This document shows positions 16,146-24,757 of a stretch of DNA of 31,230 nucleotides, in pieces. Position 1 is the stretch's first letter; each line of letters starts with the position of its first letter. Source of the DNA: Acidobacteriota bacterium (GTDB lineage Bacteria > Acidobacteriota > Terriglobia > UBA7540). The DNA lies in assembly GCA_021789565.1 (NCBI GenBank), contig JAJYJL010000002.1, positions 1-31,230 of the forward strand, read 5' to 3'. The notes beneath the pieces were generated by a model that was not told the origin of the DNA, ran no database searches, and worked only from the letters and a program-made list of their open reading frames with translations. Made by a program: the position numbers and the translations under genes.

Positions 16146-17389
16146 CCTTCAGCCTGCCGGCCAAAAAATGGGCAGGCGACCACGAGATGCTCTTGGGTGC
16201 GGACGTCATCCACCGTGACTACACGGGCGACAGCCACTCACACCCGATTCAGATTCTGCGGAACGACGGGTCGGCGGCCGAAAGGATTGACTTTACCGGA
16301 CCGGGAAATCTGAGCGCCAATGACACCGCCACATCAGGCTTTGTTCAGGACCACTGGATTCTTAACAACCGGCTGGCCGCAACGCTGGGGCTGCGCTATT
16401 TCGGCGAGACCACCGGGTACCCTGTAAACTTCGCCCCGCGCCTCAGTTTCGTCTATGCGCTGGACCCGGGCGCGAAGACAGTCCTTCAGGGCGGCATCGG
16501 TATGTTCTATGACCGCACCCCGATGCTTGCGGCCGATTTTGCGGACAACCCTATGCGAATCGTTACGCCGCTTGACCTCGCGGGGGAACCCCTGGGGCCT
16601 TCCATAACTTATCGCAATGAATGCGCTCAAATATTTTCCGGCAGTCCCCAGGTTCTGGCAAACTGCTCGAACCTGGGCAGCACGCCGCGCAATTTGACCT
16701 GGCGAGTCCAGCTTTCCCACCACTTCTCAAAGAAGCTGACGGCTAAATTCAGCACACTTTACAGCCACACCACCAGGCTCTTTGTCATCAATCCGCTTGC
16801 CCAGCCGGGGGGCACAGGATTGATGCAACTTTCGAACCGGGGAAGTTCCCGCTACCACGAGTACGAATTCACAGTGGATTACAAAGCGGGTGAGAACGCC
16901 AACCTGAGCATGTCCTATGTTCGCAGCAGCAGCCTGGGCGACTTGAATACGACGGATAACATCTTTGTCCCGCTCGAAGTGCCGGTGATCCGCCCCGACG
17001 TTTACGCCAACCTGCCGTCCGACGTTCCCAACCGGCTGACGGGTTTTGGACTGTTCAAACTTCCGTGGAAAATCACTTTGAGTCCCTCGGTCGACTTGCA
17101 CTCGGGGTTTCCCTACTCCAACATCGACGAACTATACAACTACGTGGGAGAACCCAACGGCCAGAGATACCCCATCTTCTTTTCCCTCAACTGGCGGGTC
17201 TACAGAGACTTTCCGCTACCGTTCCACATCCATCGCGGCCATACTTTCCGGTTCGGCATCTATTCCATCAATACAACCAGCCGGCGAAATCCCACTGCTA
17301 TCTACAACAACATCACTTCGCCCATGTTCGGGCACTTTACCGGCTTCGGCAAACGGATAAACGGTATCGTCATCGAGTTTACCCAATAG
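15893..17389 (+). CDS. TonB-dependent receptor, C-terminal barrel part (frame broken)
   Basis: Continuation of the same receptor in the frame one base behind. The first true residues are PPATADTGQKGYSIDGSDTY, matching the point where the upstream frame ends in LNALIP. The nominal GTG at 15893 is not a real start. About 490 residues of alternating beta strands form the outer-membrane barrel (LAATLGLRYFGE, TWRVQLSHHFSKKLTAKFS, EYEFTVDYKAGENANLSMSYV). It ends at a stop shortly after GIVIEFTQ, a short strand with aromatic residues as in other barrel proteins. With one base added to the C5 run, both parts give a single receptor of roughly 870 residues. It converges on the M49-like peptidase gene with a 33-base gap. 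Substrate is unknown; oligomeric organic compounds are typical for this subgroup. Confidence 0.85.
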   Translation: MGRPQRTDPPPATADTGQKGYSIDGSDTYQFKSGSILHTLFKFTRMQSYAHGHGPQDMLLTPTGIGGNYFNAWARNGHQEEGQMTFSLPAKKWAGDHEMLLGADVIHRDYTGDSHSHPIQILRNDGSAAERIDFTGPGNLSANDTATSGFVQDHWILNNRLAATLGLRYFGETTGYPVNFAPRLSFVYALDPGAKTVLQGGIGMFYDRTPMLAADFADNPMRIVTPLDLAGEPLGPSITYRNECAQIFSGSPQVLANCSNLGSTPRNLTWRVQLSHHFSKKLTAKFSTLYSHTTRLFVINPLAQPGGTGLMQLSNRGSSRYHEYEFTVDYKAGENANLSMSYVRSSSLGDLNTTDNIFVPLEVPVIRPDVYANLPSDVPNRLTGFGLFKLPWKITLSPSVDLHSGFPYSNIDELYNYVGEPNGQRYPIFFSLNWRVYRDFPLPFHIHRGHTFRFGIYSINTTSRRNPTAIYNNITSPMFGHFTGFGKRINGIVIEFTQ

Positions 17390-17422
17390 CCGGGAATCGT
17401 TCTCTGCCCAGCGGAAGATCGG

Positions 17423-19117
17423 CTACTGGACTTTTTCGGGAAAAGAAAAAACCGGGTCGATATCGACGGGCACATCCTGGCATTGGGCCAGAGCACTCTG
17501 AAGGGTTGATGGCATTTTATCGTAGCGATTGAACCAGGCCTCGGCCCTGGCGCGGTTGCCGGCCGCCTCTATCTGCAGAAGTTCGCGTGCCAGCTTTGCA
17601 AGGGCATCGGGCATGCGCTGGTAATCGATGTCGTAACGGGCATCCTCAGCATTCCAGGTGATGGCCTTCTGTTCGCTCAAGTAATTGAATTCCATAATCT
17701 CAGCTTTCCCGTGCGCTTCACCCACACCATAGCGCACCGTCCGGAAAATGCCCCCCACATAAGACGCATAGCTCGTGTTGAGCGCTGATTTCGGAACCGC
17801 ATGGTGGTCAACCAGCCACTTCAGCCCGTACATTCCCACAACGTCCGCCTTGGCTTCTTCCAGAGCCGAATAAATCGGGCCTATCGCTTCAGGAATACTG
17901 ACCTGCCTGTTTCCGACTTTTGCATACGCAGGTCCCAGACCGTGAGAAATTTCGTGCATCACCACCATGGCCATAAAACCGTCTCCGGTGACCTGCGCAG
18001 CCTGCCCGGGCTCCATCAGGTGCCTGACCAGAGGCAGGATCACATCATTCACCCGCGCATCCATAAAGTTCTTGAAGAAGATCTTCTTGGTGCCCTTGGT
18101 CTGATGGATTCTGGGATCATTCGGGAGGTTGTCGGCCACGGCCTGGTAACCGTGCCTCAGGTCTCCAGCCCGGAACGGCGAATCCACAACTTCCATAGGT
18201 GTCCGATGGCCTGCGAGAGAGGGCAAATCAGCAGATGGAAGCGGCAAATCGCGCTGGATCATCGGGATATATTTCTCATACAAAGCAAGCTTCTTACTTT
18301 CGGCATCATTACGGATCAGCACCGCGGCGCCGTAGGACGTCTTCACACCCAGCAGACCGTCGAGGTAGGTTTCATAGGGCGCAAAAATCACATCAATTTT
18401 CGGATTCTTCAAATCCAGCCATTGGATGTCGCTCGGGTAATAGTTGTCATCCAGCAGGGCCTCGGCCCGGGCCGTCAAGAACGCTGCAAAAGCCTTGTCA
18501 TTGGAGAGCGCCGCGGCCTCGCGCAGGTCCGCTGCCGCTTTTTCCAGGAACGGCTTGTACGCCACGTTATAAGGGATGGCTGCCAGGTCCTGGTCTTCAC
18601 GCCGGACAATGCTGTAGGGGCTGTATATTTCACCTTTGGCGCCGGGGTTCAACTTGAGATATGCATCGATGTCCGCCCGCGTCAAATCCGGCGGATAAAG
18701 CCAGTGTCCAGGAGGCATGGGACGCGTTCCCACAAAAGGCCGGTTATCGTCCAGAAGATCAAACCGGCTTCCGTTGATCATCAGGAACCGCCGCAGGGCA
18801 ACGTCTGCCGGGTCCTTCCTGCCTTCCAGCGACTTGTAGAGATCGAGGGCTTCGGGGTCGCTCTGGCGCCAGAAAATATCATCCAAGTACCGGCAGGCAT
18901 CCACCAGTTTTTCCACCACCTGGCGCTGGTTGTCCGTCAAGCCTGAATCGTCGTAGGGCATCTCCACCCGGCGCCATTTGGCCAACCGCGATGACAGATC
19001 GGGGACGACAACTCCGAAACGGGGAGGCCTGCTGGCGCCGGATTTGTTGGATCTGCTGCACGCCATGGAAAGTCCGATGAACAGAATGGCAATGCCAACC
19101 TGGATGTTTCGCCTCAT
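17423..19117 (-). CDS. M49-like zinc metallopeptidase lipoprotein (dipeptidyl peptidase III-related)
   Basis: About 564 residues. A lipoprotein signal peptide (MRRNIQVGIAILFIGLSMAC) ends in the lipobox LSMAC, so the protein is probably lipid-anchored in the envelope. The zinc site is HEISH (His388, Glu389, His392), followed 28 residues later by EEAKAD (Glu420/Glu421), the third-ligand region of the M49 family. Classical dipeptidyl peptidase III has the hexapeptide HELLGH; the shorter HExxH form is rare and, as I recall, known from Caldithrix abyssi DPP III. Expected activity is release of dipeptides from peptide N-termini. I chose the ATG at 19117: GGGAGG stands seven bases upstream and the signal peptide begins there. 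A longer frame to 19186 has no support. Confidence 0.82.
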   Translation of the reverse strand: MRRNIQVGIAILFIGLSMACSRSNKSGASRPPRFGVVVPDLSSRLAKWRRVEMPYDDSGLTDNQRQVVEKLVDACRYLDDIFWRQSDPEALDLYKSLEGRKDPADVALRRFLMINGSRFDLLDDNRPFVGTRPMPPGHWLYPPDLTRADIDAYLKLNPGAKGEIYSPYSIVRREDQDLAAIPYNVAYKPFLEKAAADLREAAALSNDKAFAAFLTARAEALLDDNYYPSDIQWLDLKNPKIDVIFAPYETYLDGLLGVKTSYGAAVLIRNDAESKKLALYEKYIPMIQRDLPLPSADLPSLAGHRTPMEVVDSPFRAGDLRHGYQAVADNLPNDPRIHQTKGTKKIFFKNFMDARVNDVILPLVRHLMEPGQAAQVTGDGFMAMVVMHEISHGLGPAYAKVGNRQVSIPEAIGPIYSALEEAKADVVGMYGLKWLVDHHAVPKSALNTSYASYVGGIFRTVRYGVGEAHGKAEIMEFNYLSEQKAITWNAEDARYDIDYQRMPDALAKLARELLQIEAAGNRARAEAWFNRYDKMPSTLQSALAQCQDVPVDIDPVFSFPEKVQ

Positions 19118-19203
19118 CCTGCCTCCCTTCGCGGCAACGTCCGTGCGACAAGGTATCCGCCGTCTACGGTAGCGGCGGAATAGCACTCAACCTGCCGTCC
19201 ACT

Positions 19204-21333
19204 CTAATGTTCGGCACCCGTATTCCCGAGGTACCGGTCAAAGAAATCAGACGCTGCATGATAGGAGCGCAGCCAGGTGGAATGAAGAAGAAAAACATGA
19301 ACTTCGTCCGGGAACACCATCTGCTGAAACGGGACTCCCTGCTTTCGAAGCGCTTCCACCAGGTGGACCATTTCCTTGAAGGGAACAGTTCGATCGTCGT
19401 CCCCCTGGATTAGCAACACAGGCGACCGCCAGGTCTTGACGTAGGCCAGAGGAGAAGATTCAAAGGCCACCCGCTCGGTCGCGGGCTGCCGCTGCGCATA
19501 GTACGAGGGAACCCAGTCAGGGATTTCAAAATTCCAATTGTGCACCCCGGAAATGTCAACACCTGCGGCAAACAAGTCAGAAGCGCGGGCCAGCGCAAGC
19601 GCCGTGAGATAGCCGCCCCGCGAACCGCCCCAGATGCCAATCCGGTTGGGGTCAACATCGTTCCGGTTACGGAGAAAGAGACCGGCCCCTTCAACATCGT
19701 TGAACTCGCTGCCCCCACTGGCGCCGTAATTGAGCGCCTCGCGGAAATCCAAACCATAGCCAATTCCGCTGCGGTAGTTGATGGAAAGCACGATGTAACC
19801 ACGGCTGACCAGATACTGGTCGAGAGCATAGGCATTGCTGTAATAGCCCATGTAATGCCAGCCCAGCAGCATCTGCCGCTGCGACCCGCCATGGATGAAC
19901 ACCACGGCCGGATGACGCTTTCCGTTATGCTCGTTCACGGGGAGGAACAACTGGCCGTGGACTCGAAGGCCGTCAGCCCCGGAAACCATCACCGGCCGGG
20001 GCGTTACCATTTCGCGGGCGGGAAAATCCGGGGGAATCGCATCCGCGGCAAGGTCACGGATCTTGCCGGAAGATTCCAGGACAGCGGGCCGCGCGGGAAG
20101 TTTCGCGTCCGAGTGTATCAGAATAACCGCATGACCCAGTTTCGTAACAACAGGCGACCACTCGATGCCGTCGCCCCTGGTCAAGGAAGTTGGGCGGTCA
20201 CCCGTCACGGATTCCTTCCAGAGGTGGCGGCGGTCAATATCGTTTTCATTGGAGTTGAAGATCAGCTCGCTGCGGTCAGGTCCGAGCGTAACGTCTTCGA
20301 CGATGTAATCTCCGGGAGTCAGCAGGCGCGCCGTGCCTCCTGCCACGGGAACGGTGTAGAGGTGCACCCATCCGTCACGCTCCCACGGAAACACCAGAAG
20401 ATTTCCCGCCGCCCACAGCAACTGGTTTGAAGCAACGACACCGCGAAAAACGCTTCCCGGGCCATTCTTGGCTCTCCACACTTCCCTGCCCTCTCCGGTA
20501 TCAACGTCAGCGATACGGATCGACCAGGGTTCGCCGGTCCGCTCCGGCTCGAAGATTCTTTCGTGCTCCGAGGCTGGGATACGTATGAAAGCAATCTGCT
20601 TGCCGTCGGGGGACCAGACAGGATTCGAATCGAGATCAACGCTGGGATCCAGGTAACGGAGGTTCTTCTGAGCAAAATCGTAAACGCCGATCAGGCGGTG
20701 GTCACCGCGGTTGCTCACAAAGGCCAGTTTTGTTCCGTCCGGAGACCAGCGCAGCGATCCCGCCCGGCCCTCGCCATGAATAAGCTGCGAGGCGTTGCCC
20801 ACCGGATTGAGGTTTGCCAGCCACACCTGCCCCTTGTGAAGGAAGGCAACGCTCGTTCCCCTGGGTGACACGGCGGGCGCGTAGCCTTCGCCAAGGAGCT
20901 GCGGAGAACCGCCGCTCACAGGCATGAGCCAGACGTTCTGCTCGACACCCTGTGGGACGCTTCCGGGATTCGGATAAGCCTCCCCGGGATATTCAAGATC
21001 GCCTCCGCGAACGTAAACAAGGGCGGAAGCGTCCGGAAGCCAGGCCAGGTCTCCAACGTCCTGGCCGTCATCGCCGGTGTAGTTGGTAAGCTGGCGCGCG
21101 CGGAACCGGCCTCCGTCCCCCTCCGCCACCCACACGTTGCGCGCTCCCTGGGCGTTGAAAATCCATGCCACCTTTGCTCCCGAGGGCGCGGCGGTTAGCT
21201 CAGTAGGAAACGGAGCGCTCATCACCTGCTCCAGCGTGAAAGGACGTGGCTTGGCTGAAGCACAGACTGCAAAGACAAAGAGGAAGCAGAGAAATACCGA
21301 AATGCGGCTGCGCGACGGTTTGGGAATCATCAT
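19204..21333 (-). CDS. S9 family serine peptidase (prolyl oligopeptidase type)
   Basis: Secreted peptidase of about 709 residues. A signal peptide (SRISVFLCFLFVFAVCASA) is followed by a WD40-like/TolB beta propeller (about 50-430) with repeated units such as LRWSPDGTKLAFVSNRGD and PVWSPDGKQIAFIR. The C-terminal alpha/beta hydrolase domain has the nucleophile in GGSRGGYLTALALA (Ser571), the aspartate in IQGDDDRTVP (about Asp647) and the histidine in PDEVHVFLLH (about His679). The propeller limits access to oligopeptides. The start is ATG 21333 (MM pair) with GGAAGG just upstream; the open frame continues upstream to 21636 but overlaps the preceding gene and lacks family character. It lies in line between the isomerase-like gene and the M49-like gene on the same strand. 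Confidence 0.92.
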   Translation of the reverse strand: MMIPKPSRSRISVFLCFLFVFAVCASAKPRPFTLEQVMSAPFPTELTAAPSGAKVAWIFNAQGARNVWVAEGDGGRFRARQLTNYTGDDGQDVGDLAWLPDASALVYVRGGDLEYPGEAYPNPGSVPQGVEQNVWLMPVSGGSPQLLGEGYAPAVSPRGTSVAFLHKGQVWLANLNPVGNASQLIHGEGRAGSLRWSPDGTKLAFVSNRGDHRLIGVYDFAQKNLRYLDPSVDLDSNPVWSPDGKQIAFIRIPASEHERIFEPERTGEPWSIRIADVDTGEGREVWRAKNGPGSVFRGVVASNQLLWAAGNLLVFPWERDGWVHLYTVPVAGGTARLLTPGDYIVEDVTLGPDRSELIFNSNENDIDRRHLWKESVTGDRPTSLTRGDGIEWSPVVTKLGHAVILIHSDAKLPARPAVLESSGKIRDLAADAIPPDFPAREMVTPRPVMVSGADGLRVHGQLFLPVNEHNGKRHPAVVFIHGGSQRQMLLGWHYMGYYSNAYALDQYLVSRGYIVLSINYRSGIGYGLDFREALNYGASGGSEFNDVEGAGLFLRNRNDVDPNRIGIWGGSRGGYLTALALARASDLFAAGVDISGVHNWNFEIPDWVPSYYAQRQPATERVAFESSPLAYVKTWRSPVLLIQGDDDRTVPFKEMVHLVEALRKQGVPFQQMVFPDEVHVFLLHSTWLRSYHAASDFFDRYLGNTGAEH

Positions 21334-21445
21334 AAACCTTCCGGACCCTGGCCTAAAGCTATTGGGTGACGCCTTCCGCGTACGCAAACACCGCCTGGGA
21401 AAGGCAGTTTGGTGCTGCTGGAAGGGTCGGTCCCTCCAGACCTCA

Positions 21446-22477
21446 TCAACTGAGGCGGCCCGGGAGAAACTGCCGGAGGTAGCGATAAGCCAGAATGAAA
21501 CCGTCCTTTCGAGCCTGCGGAAATTCTGCAGCCCCGTCGCTCGGGGGAGCGTCCCAAAACTGGTCCTCGTGTTCAACCGCAGCGCCGCCATTGAATCCAA
21601 CCTGCAGAAGCACGGTAAAAAAGCGCGGCCAGTCAATTAAGCCCTGGCCGGGGATTCGGTAACGCCACCAGCCCTCGCCCAGGATGCCGACCTGTTGAAG
21701 GACTGGCTGGGTAATTTCCGTGTCCTTCAGATGGATGGCCAGAAGACGGTCCCGGATGTTCCAAACGGCGCGGTAAGGATCAATGTACTGCCGGACCAGG
21801 TGCGAAGGATCAAACTCCATTCCAAAGTGGTGGCTCGGAATCAGCTCAAAAACTTTCTCCCACGCCGCCGGAACGGTGGCGAAATTGATTGCAGTAGGGT
21901 AGTTTTCCCAGCCCATTGAAACGTCATATTTCTGGCAGACGGGCAGAAACTTTTCGTGGAACACCTCTGCGAGCTCTTTCGCCTGCCGGTCAAAATCGGC
22001 ACCGGGAATTCCTCCGCTGAAAGCGCCTACAAACTTGCAACCCAGGCGATGGGCAAACTCCAGGTAATGGATAAACTCCTCGTTCATCGACCGCCGCTCT
22101 GCCGGATCAGGCGCAATGTGGTTGATGCCTTTTCCTTTGAGATCGAAAAAGCCTTCTACGCTGATAATGCGGCAGCCCGTATCGCGTGAAGTTGCCAGGA
22201 TCCGGTCAATCTGGGTGTCACTCAGGTAAGGGTTAAAATCCTTGCCAGTTTTTACCACCACACCCTCGTATCCTGTCTGGGTCGCGAAAGCCAGCTTCGG
22301 AGGAGAGTAATTGGTAATGATTGCAAGTTTCGGAAATTTGCTTGCGGGGGCGAGAGGAACGTCAGGATGTTTTTGGTTTTCCTCGCGCGCCCCGAGGCTC
22401 CCGGCAGTTCCCAGCGCTGCGGCTGACGCACCCGCCGCCCTGATAAAATCACGCCTTCCAACTCTCGATTTATTCAT
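21446..22477 (-). CDS. TAT-exported sugar phosphate isomerase/epimerase-like TIM-barrel protein
   Basis: 343 residues. The N-terminus has a twin-arginine signal, RRDFIRAAGASAAALG (8-23), so the folded protein with its metal is exported. The rest is an AP-endonuclease-2/xylose-isomerase-like TIM barrel. Putative metal ligands are the glutamate in MGWENYP, Asp and His in FDPSHL, the aspartate in IHLKDTE, and the glutamate in VEHEDQ. Such proteins act on sugars or inositol-like compounds, but the substrate cannot be inferred. The signal peptide also carries the GRRDFI form usual for Acidobacteriota and Planctomycetes. The nearest neighbour downstream is the S9 peptidase gene, 112 bases away. GGGGGC before the ATG could serve as ribosome binding site. 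Confidence 0.88.
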   Translation of the reverse strand: MNKSRVGRRDFIRAAGASAAALGTAGSLGAREENQKHPDVPLAPASKFPKLAIITNYSPPKLAFATQTGYEGVVVKTGKDFNPYLSDTQIDRILATSRDTGCRIISVEGFFDLKGKGINHIAPDPAERRSMNEEFIHYLEFAHRLGCKFVGAFSGGIPGADFDRQAKELAEVFHEKFLPVCQKYDVSMGWENYPTAINFATVPAAWEKVFELIPSHHFGMEFDPSHLVRQYIDPYRAVWNIRDRLLAIHLKDTEITQPVLQQVGILGEGWWRYRIPGQGLIDWPRFFTVLLQVGFNGGAAVEHEDQFWDAPPSDGAAEFPQARKDGFILAYRYLRQFLPGRLS

Positions 22478-22640
22478 AGTTTAGCCCCCGAATAATTTGA
22501 AGAGTGAGTATAGGACAAGCACATACGGCTAGCAACCGAAAACACCCAAGGGGTGAGAACAGCAGCAGGTGCGACTTGTGTAACGACGTCACGGCCAGAA
22601 CCGCCCACCGAGAGTAACCCGCTCCGCCGTGCAACCGGAC

Positions 22641-23864
22641 CTATTTTTCCGAAGAGGTTTCAATCGAATGACCATCTTCCGGGGGCATAACTTCTGGGGG
22701 CAACTGCTCCTCCACCCTCGGAAGGGGCATCACCATGTGAAGGAATGGCGGTGCAACCAGGGTGGTCACAATGCTCATCAGCAGAACGATGGAATAGACC
22801 GCGTCGGAAATGGTGTGCAGCGTCAGTCCCACTCCGGCAACGATCAGGCCGACTTCCCCGCGCGGAATCATACCGATGGCAACCCGAAGCGCATCCTTGA
22901 AACCCAGATGCAAACAGCCCAGGCCGCAGCCCACCAGTTTTCCCACTATGGCCAGTGCGCATATGATGGAGGCCAGGCCAATCAGCCTGGGATTTGCAAA
23001 ACTTCGGACATTGACCTGCACACCGAGAATGACAAAAAAGAACGGAGCGAGAAACTCACTGAGCGGATGAGCGTTCTCGTGCAATTTCCACCGCTCGCTG
23101 TGATCGGCCAGGGCCAGCCCGGAAAGGAAGGCCCCCACAATGGCCGCCATCCCGATGTAGACGGACGCCAGCGAAAGGCCCAGGCATAGGATGATCGACA
23201 GGATGAAGGCGGAGTTCTGGGCACGCAGCTTTTCCACATGGGGCTGAAACCGGCCAATCACCCGCGACGCAAAGAAAATCATCAGCAGCGCAAACACCAC
23301 GGCCTCAGCGGCCACGGTGACGAGTTGAAGATAATGAACCTGGCCGGTGGAGAGGCTGCTGACCACGGCCAGAACCAGTAAGCCCAGAATGTCATCCAGA
23401 ACGGCTGCGGCCAGGATCACGCGGGCCGCCCGCGTGGAAAGCGCGCCCAGGTCCGCCAGAACTCTGGCCGTGATGCCCACGCTGGTCGCCACCATTGCGG
23501 CGCCCACGAAGATCGACTCGACCGTTGAATGGTTGGCGAACTTCATGTACCAGAGGCCAAGGATGAAAGGCAGGACCACGCCCAATACCCCAACTGCGAC
23601 AGCCGTCCAGCCCACTTCCAGAAGGTCCCGCGGCTTCGTTTCCAGACCTACCGTAAAAAGGAGAAATACGGCCCCAACTTCCGCGATTCCCAATGTCAGG
23701 TCATTGGTATGCACCAGATTCAGCAATGAAGGCCCCAGCAACACGCCGGCCAGCAGCTCGCCCAAAACTCCAGGCTGCCGTAGCCACTCGAAAATTTCCG
23801 CCAGAAGTTTCCCTCCCGCAAACATCAGGAAAAGTTCCAGCAGGGCCTGGCTTGAGTGGTCCAT
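22641..23864 (-). CDS. Cation/proton antiporter, CPA2 family (KefB-like)
   Basis: Inner-membrane protein of 407 residues with about 12-13 hydrophobic segments. It has the CPA2 hallmarks: GVLGELLAGVLLGPSLL near residue 33, the LFTVGLETKPRDL segment, and the ion-site aspartate pair in AAVLDDILGLLVLAVV near 156. The late helix IPRGEVGLIVAGVG near 340 carries the conserved glutamate. It exchanges protons for Na+ or K+. There is no C-terminal TrkA-N/RCK domain; the protein ends in a hydrophilic glutamate-rich tail of about 30 residues, so glutathione-type KefB gating is unlikely. The upstream region shows no clear ribosome binding site. Which ion it transports is open. Confidence 0.93.
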   Translation of the reverse strand: MDHSSQALLELFLMFAGGKLLAEIFEWLRQPGVLGELLAGVLLGPSLLNLVHTNDLTLGIAEVGAVFLLFTVGLETKPRDLLEVGWTAVAVGVLGVVLPFILGLWYMKFANHSTVESIFVGAAMVATSVGITARVLADLGALSTRAARVILAAAVLDDILGLLVLAVVSSLSTGQVHYLQLVTVAAEAVVFALLMIFFASRVIGRFQPHVEKLRAQNSAFILSIILCLGLSLASVYIGMAAIVGAFLSGLALADHSERWKLHENAHPLSEFLAPFFFVILGVQVNVRSFANPRLIGLASIICALAIVGKLVGCGLGCLHLGFKDALRVAIGMIPRGEVGLIVAGVGLTLHTISDAVYSIVLLMSIVTTLVAPPFLHMVMPLPRVEEQLPPEVMPPEDGHSIETSSEK

Positions 23865-24055
23865 ACGCTCAACCGTTCCGGTGGACGGGATGTTGCATGG
23901 TTCCGAATCAGGACTTGAGGTGTTCCGAAATCACGAATCCATTTCTAAACGAAATGTGACACAGAAATCAAATGGCATGAAACCAGACGAGTATCGATTC
24001 CTTAAGAATAATCGGACTTCGCGACTGACCGCCGACGACGCCGAAAGGGACCGTT

Positions 24056-24745
24056 CTATTTCTTTTGCTTCGCGCCGCGGACCAGGATTGCTTTGCCCGG
24101 GGCAAACTCAACATGTGTCACATGGTTGGGCAGCAGGAAAGGCTTGCTGAGGTCAATTTTGTATTCAGACTCAACATAGGTCTGGATCAGGAAGTTAACC
24201 AGCCAATCGGACAGCACCGTACTGCCAATATGCACGTCTTTGATGGAAAGCGTCCCTGTGCCGTCTTTGCTCTCAAGCACACCCAATGCCGTCAGGTGCT
24301 GAGTGCCCTGGAAGATGGACGCAAGCAGCCGGGCGGTCAGCGGATTCGCAGATTGCTGCGAGGGCTTGAGTTCATCAAAATTGACGTTGGCCGCCCCATG
24401 GATGCCGTCGGGTTTGAAGTGGATTTCCAAGTCCCTGACGCTGGGCGGCAGAAACGCGGGACGATCGTACTTGATAAACGAATTGACTTCGTCATCCGTG
24501 AAGACGATTGGGCGGAGAGCGCCACCCTTCCCCGGTCCGGTTGCTGAAAGCTGCATCAGCTTGGACTGAAACGTGCTGGCTGCCGCAGGAGAAAGTCCGG
24601 ACCGCTGGTGCAGCCGGGATGCTGAAGCTTCCATTGCTACGCCCCGGATGCCCAGCAAAACACCGCCGGCCGCAAGTGCGAGAAGCACGGCGGACAACAA
24701 GCCGCTCGGGGCCGTGAGATGGACTCTTGATAACGGCTTTGCCAA
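24056..24745 (-). CDS. Membrane-anchored protein of unknown function downstream of the AsmA-family gene
   Basis: About 229 residues, not recognised with certainty. One N-terminal transmembrane helix (SGLLSAVLLALAAGGVLLGI) is followed by a soluble domain probably in the periplasm. Segments such as FTDDEVNSFIKYDRP, PSVRDLEIHFKPDGIHGAANVNFDEL and HVTHVEFAPGKAILVRG recall tubular lipid-binding (DUF2993/LmeA- or AsmA-like) domains. That is a weak impression, not an assignment. The start is probably the TTG at 24745: GAGGAG lies eight bases upstream and overlaps the end of the AsmA-family gene. A GTG at 24754 is too close to that site. The tail is basic (RGAKQKK). The gene is last in the run that begins with the TPR gene. 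Confidence 0.68.
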   Translation of the reverse strand: MAKPLSRVHLTAPSGLLSAVLLALAAGGVLLGIRGVAMEASASRLHQRSGLSPAAASTFQSKLMQLSATGPGKGGALRPIVFTDDEVNSFIKYDRPAFLPPSVRDLEIHFKPDGIHGAANVNFDELKPSQQSANPLTARLLASIFQGTQHLTALGVLESKDGTGTLSIKDVHIGSTVLSDWLVNFLIQTYVESEYKIDLSKPFLLPNHVTHVEFAPGKAILVRGAKQKK

Positions 24746-24757
24746 CTGGACCACTCC

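Noticed and set aside
21334..21636. Upstream extension of the S9 peptidase frame by 101 codons.
   Set aside because: It overlaps the isomerase-like gene, lacks peptidase character, and a proper signal peptide with a ribosome binding site begins at 21333.
22539..22555. Minus-strand hairpin CACCC-CTT-GGGTG followed by TTTT, after the antiporter gene.
   Set aside because: The stem is only five base pairs with a three-base loop and the T-run is short; too weak to call a terminator.
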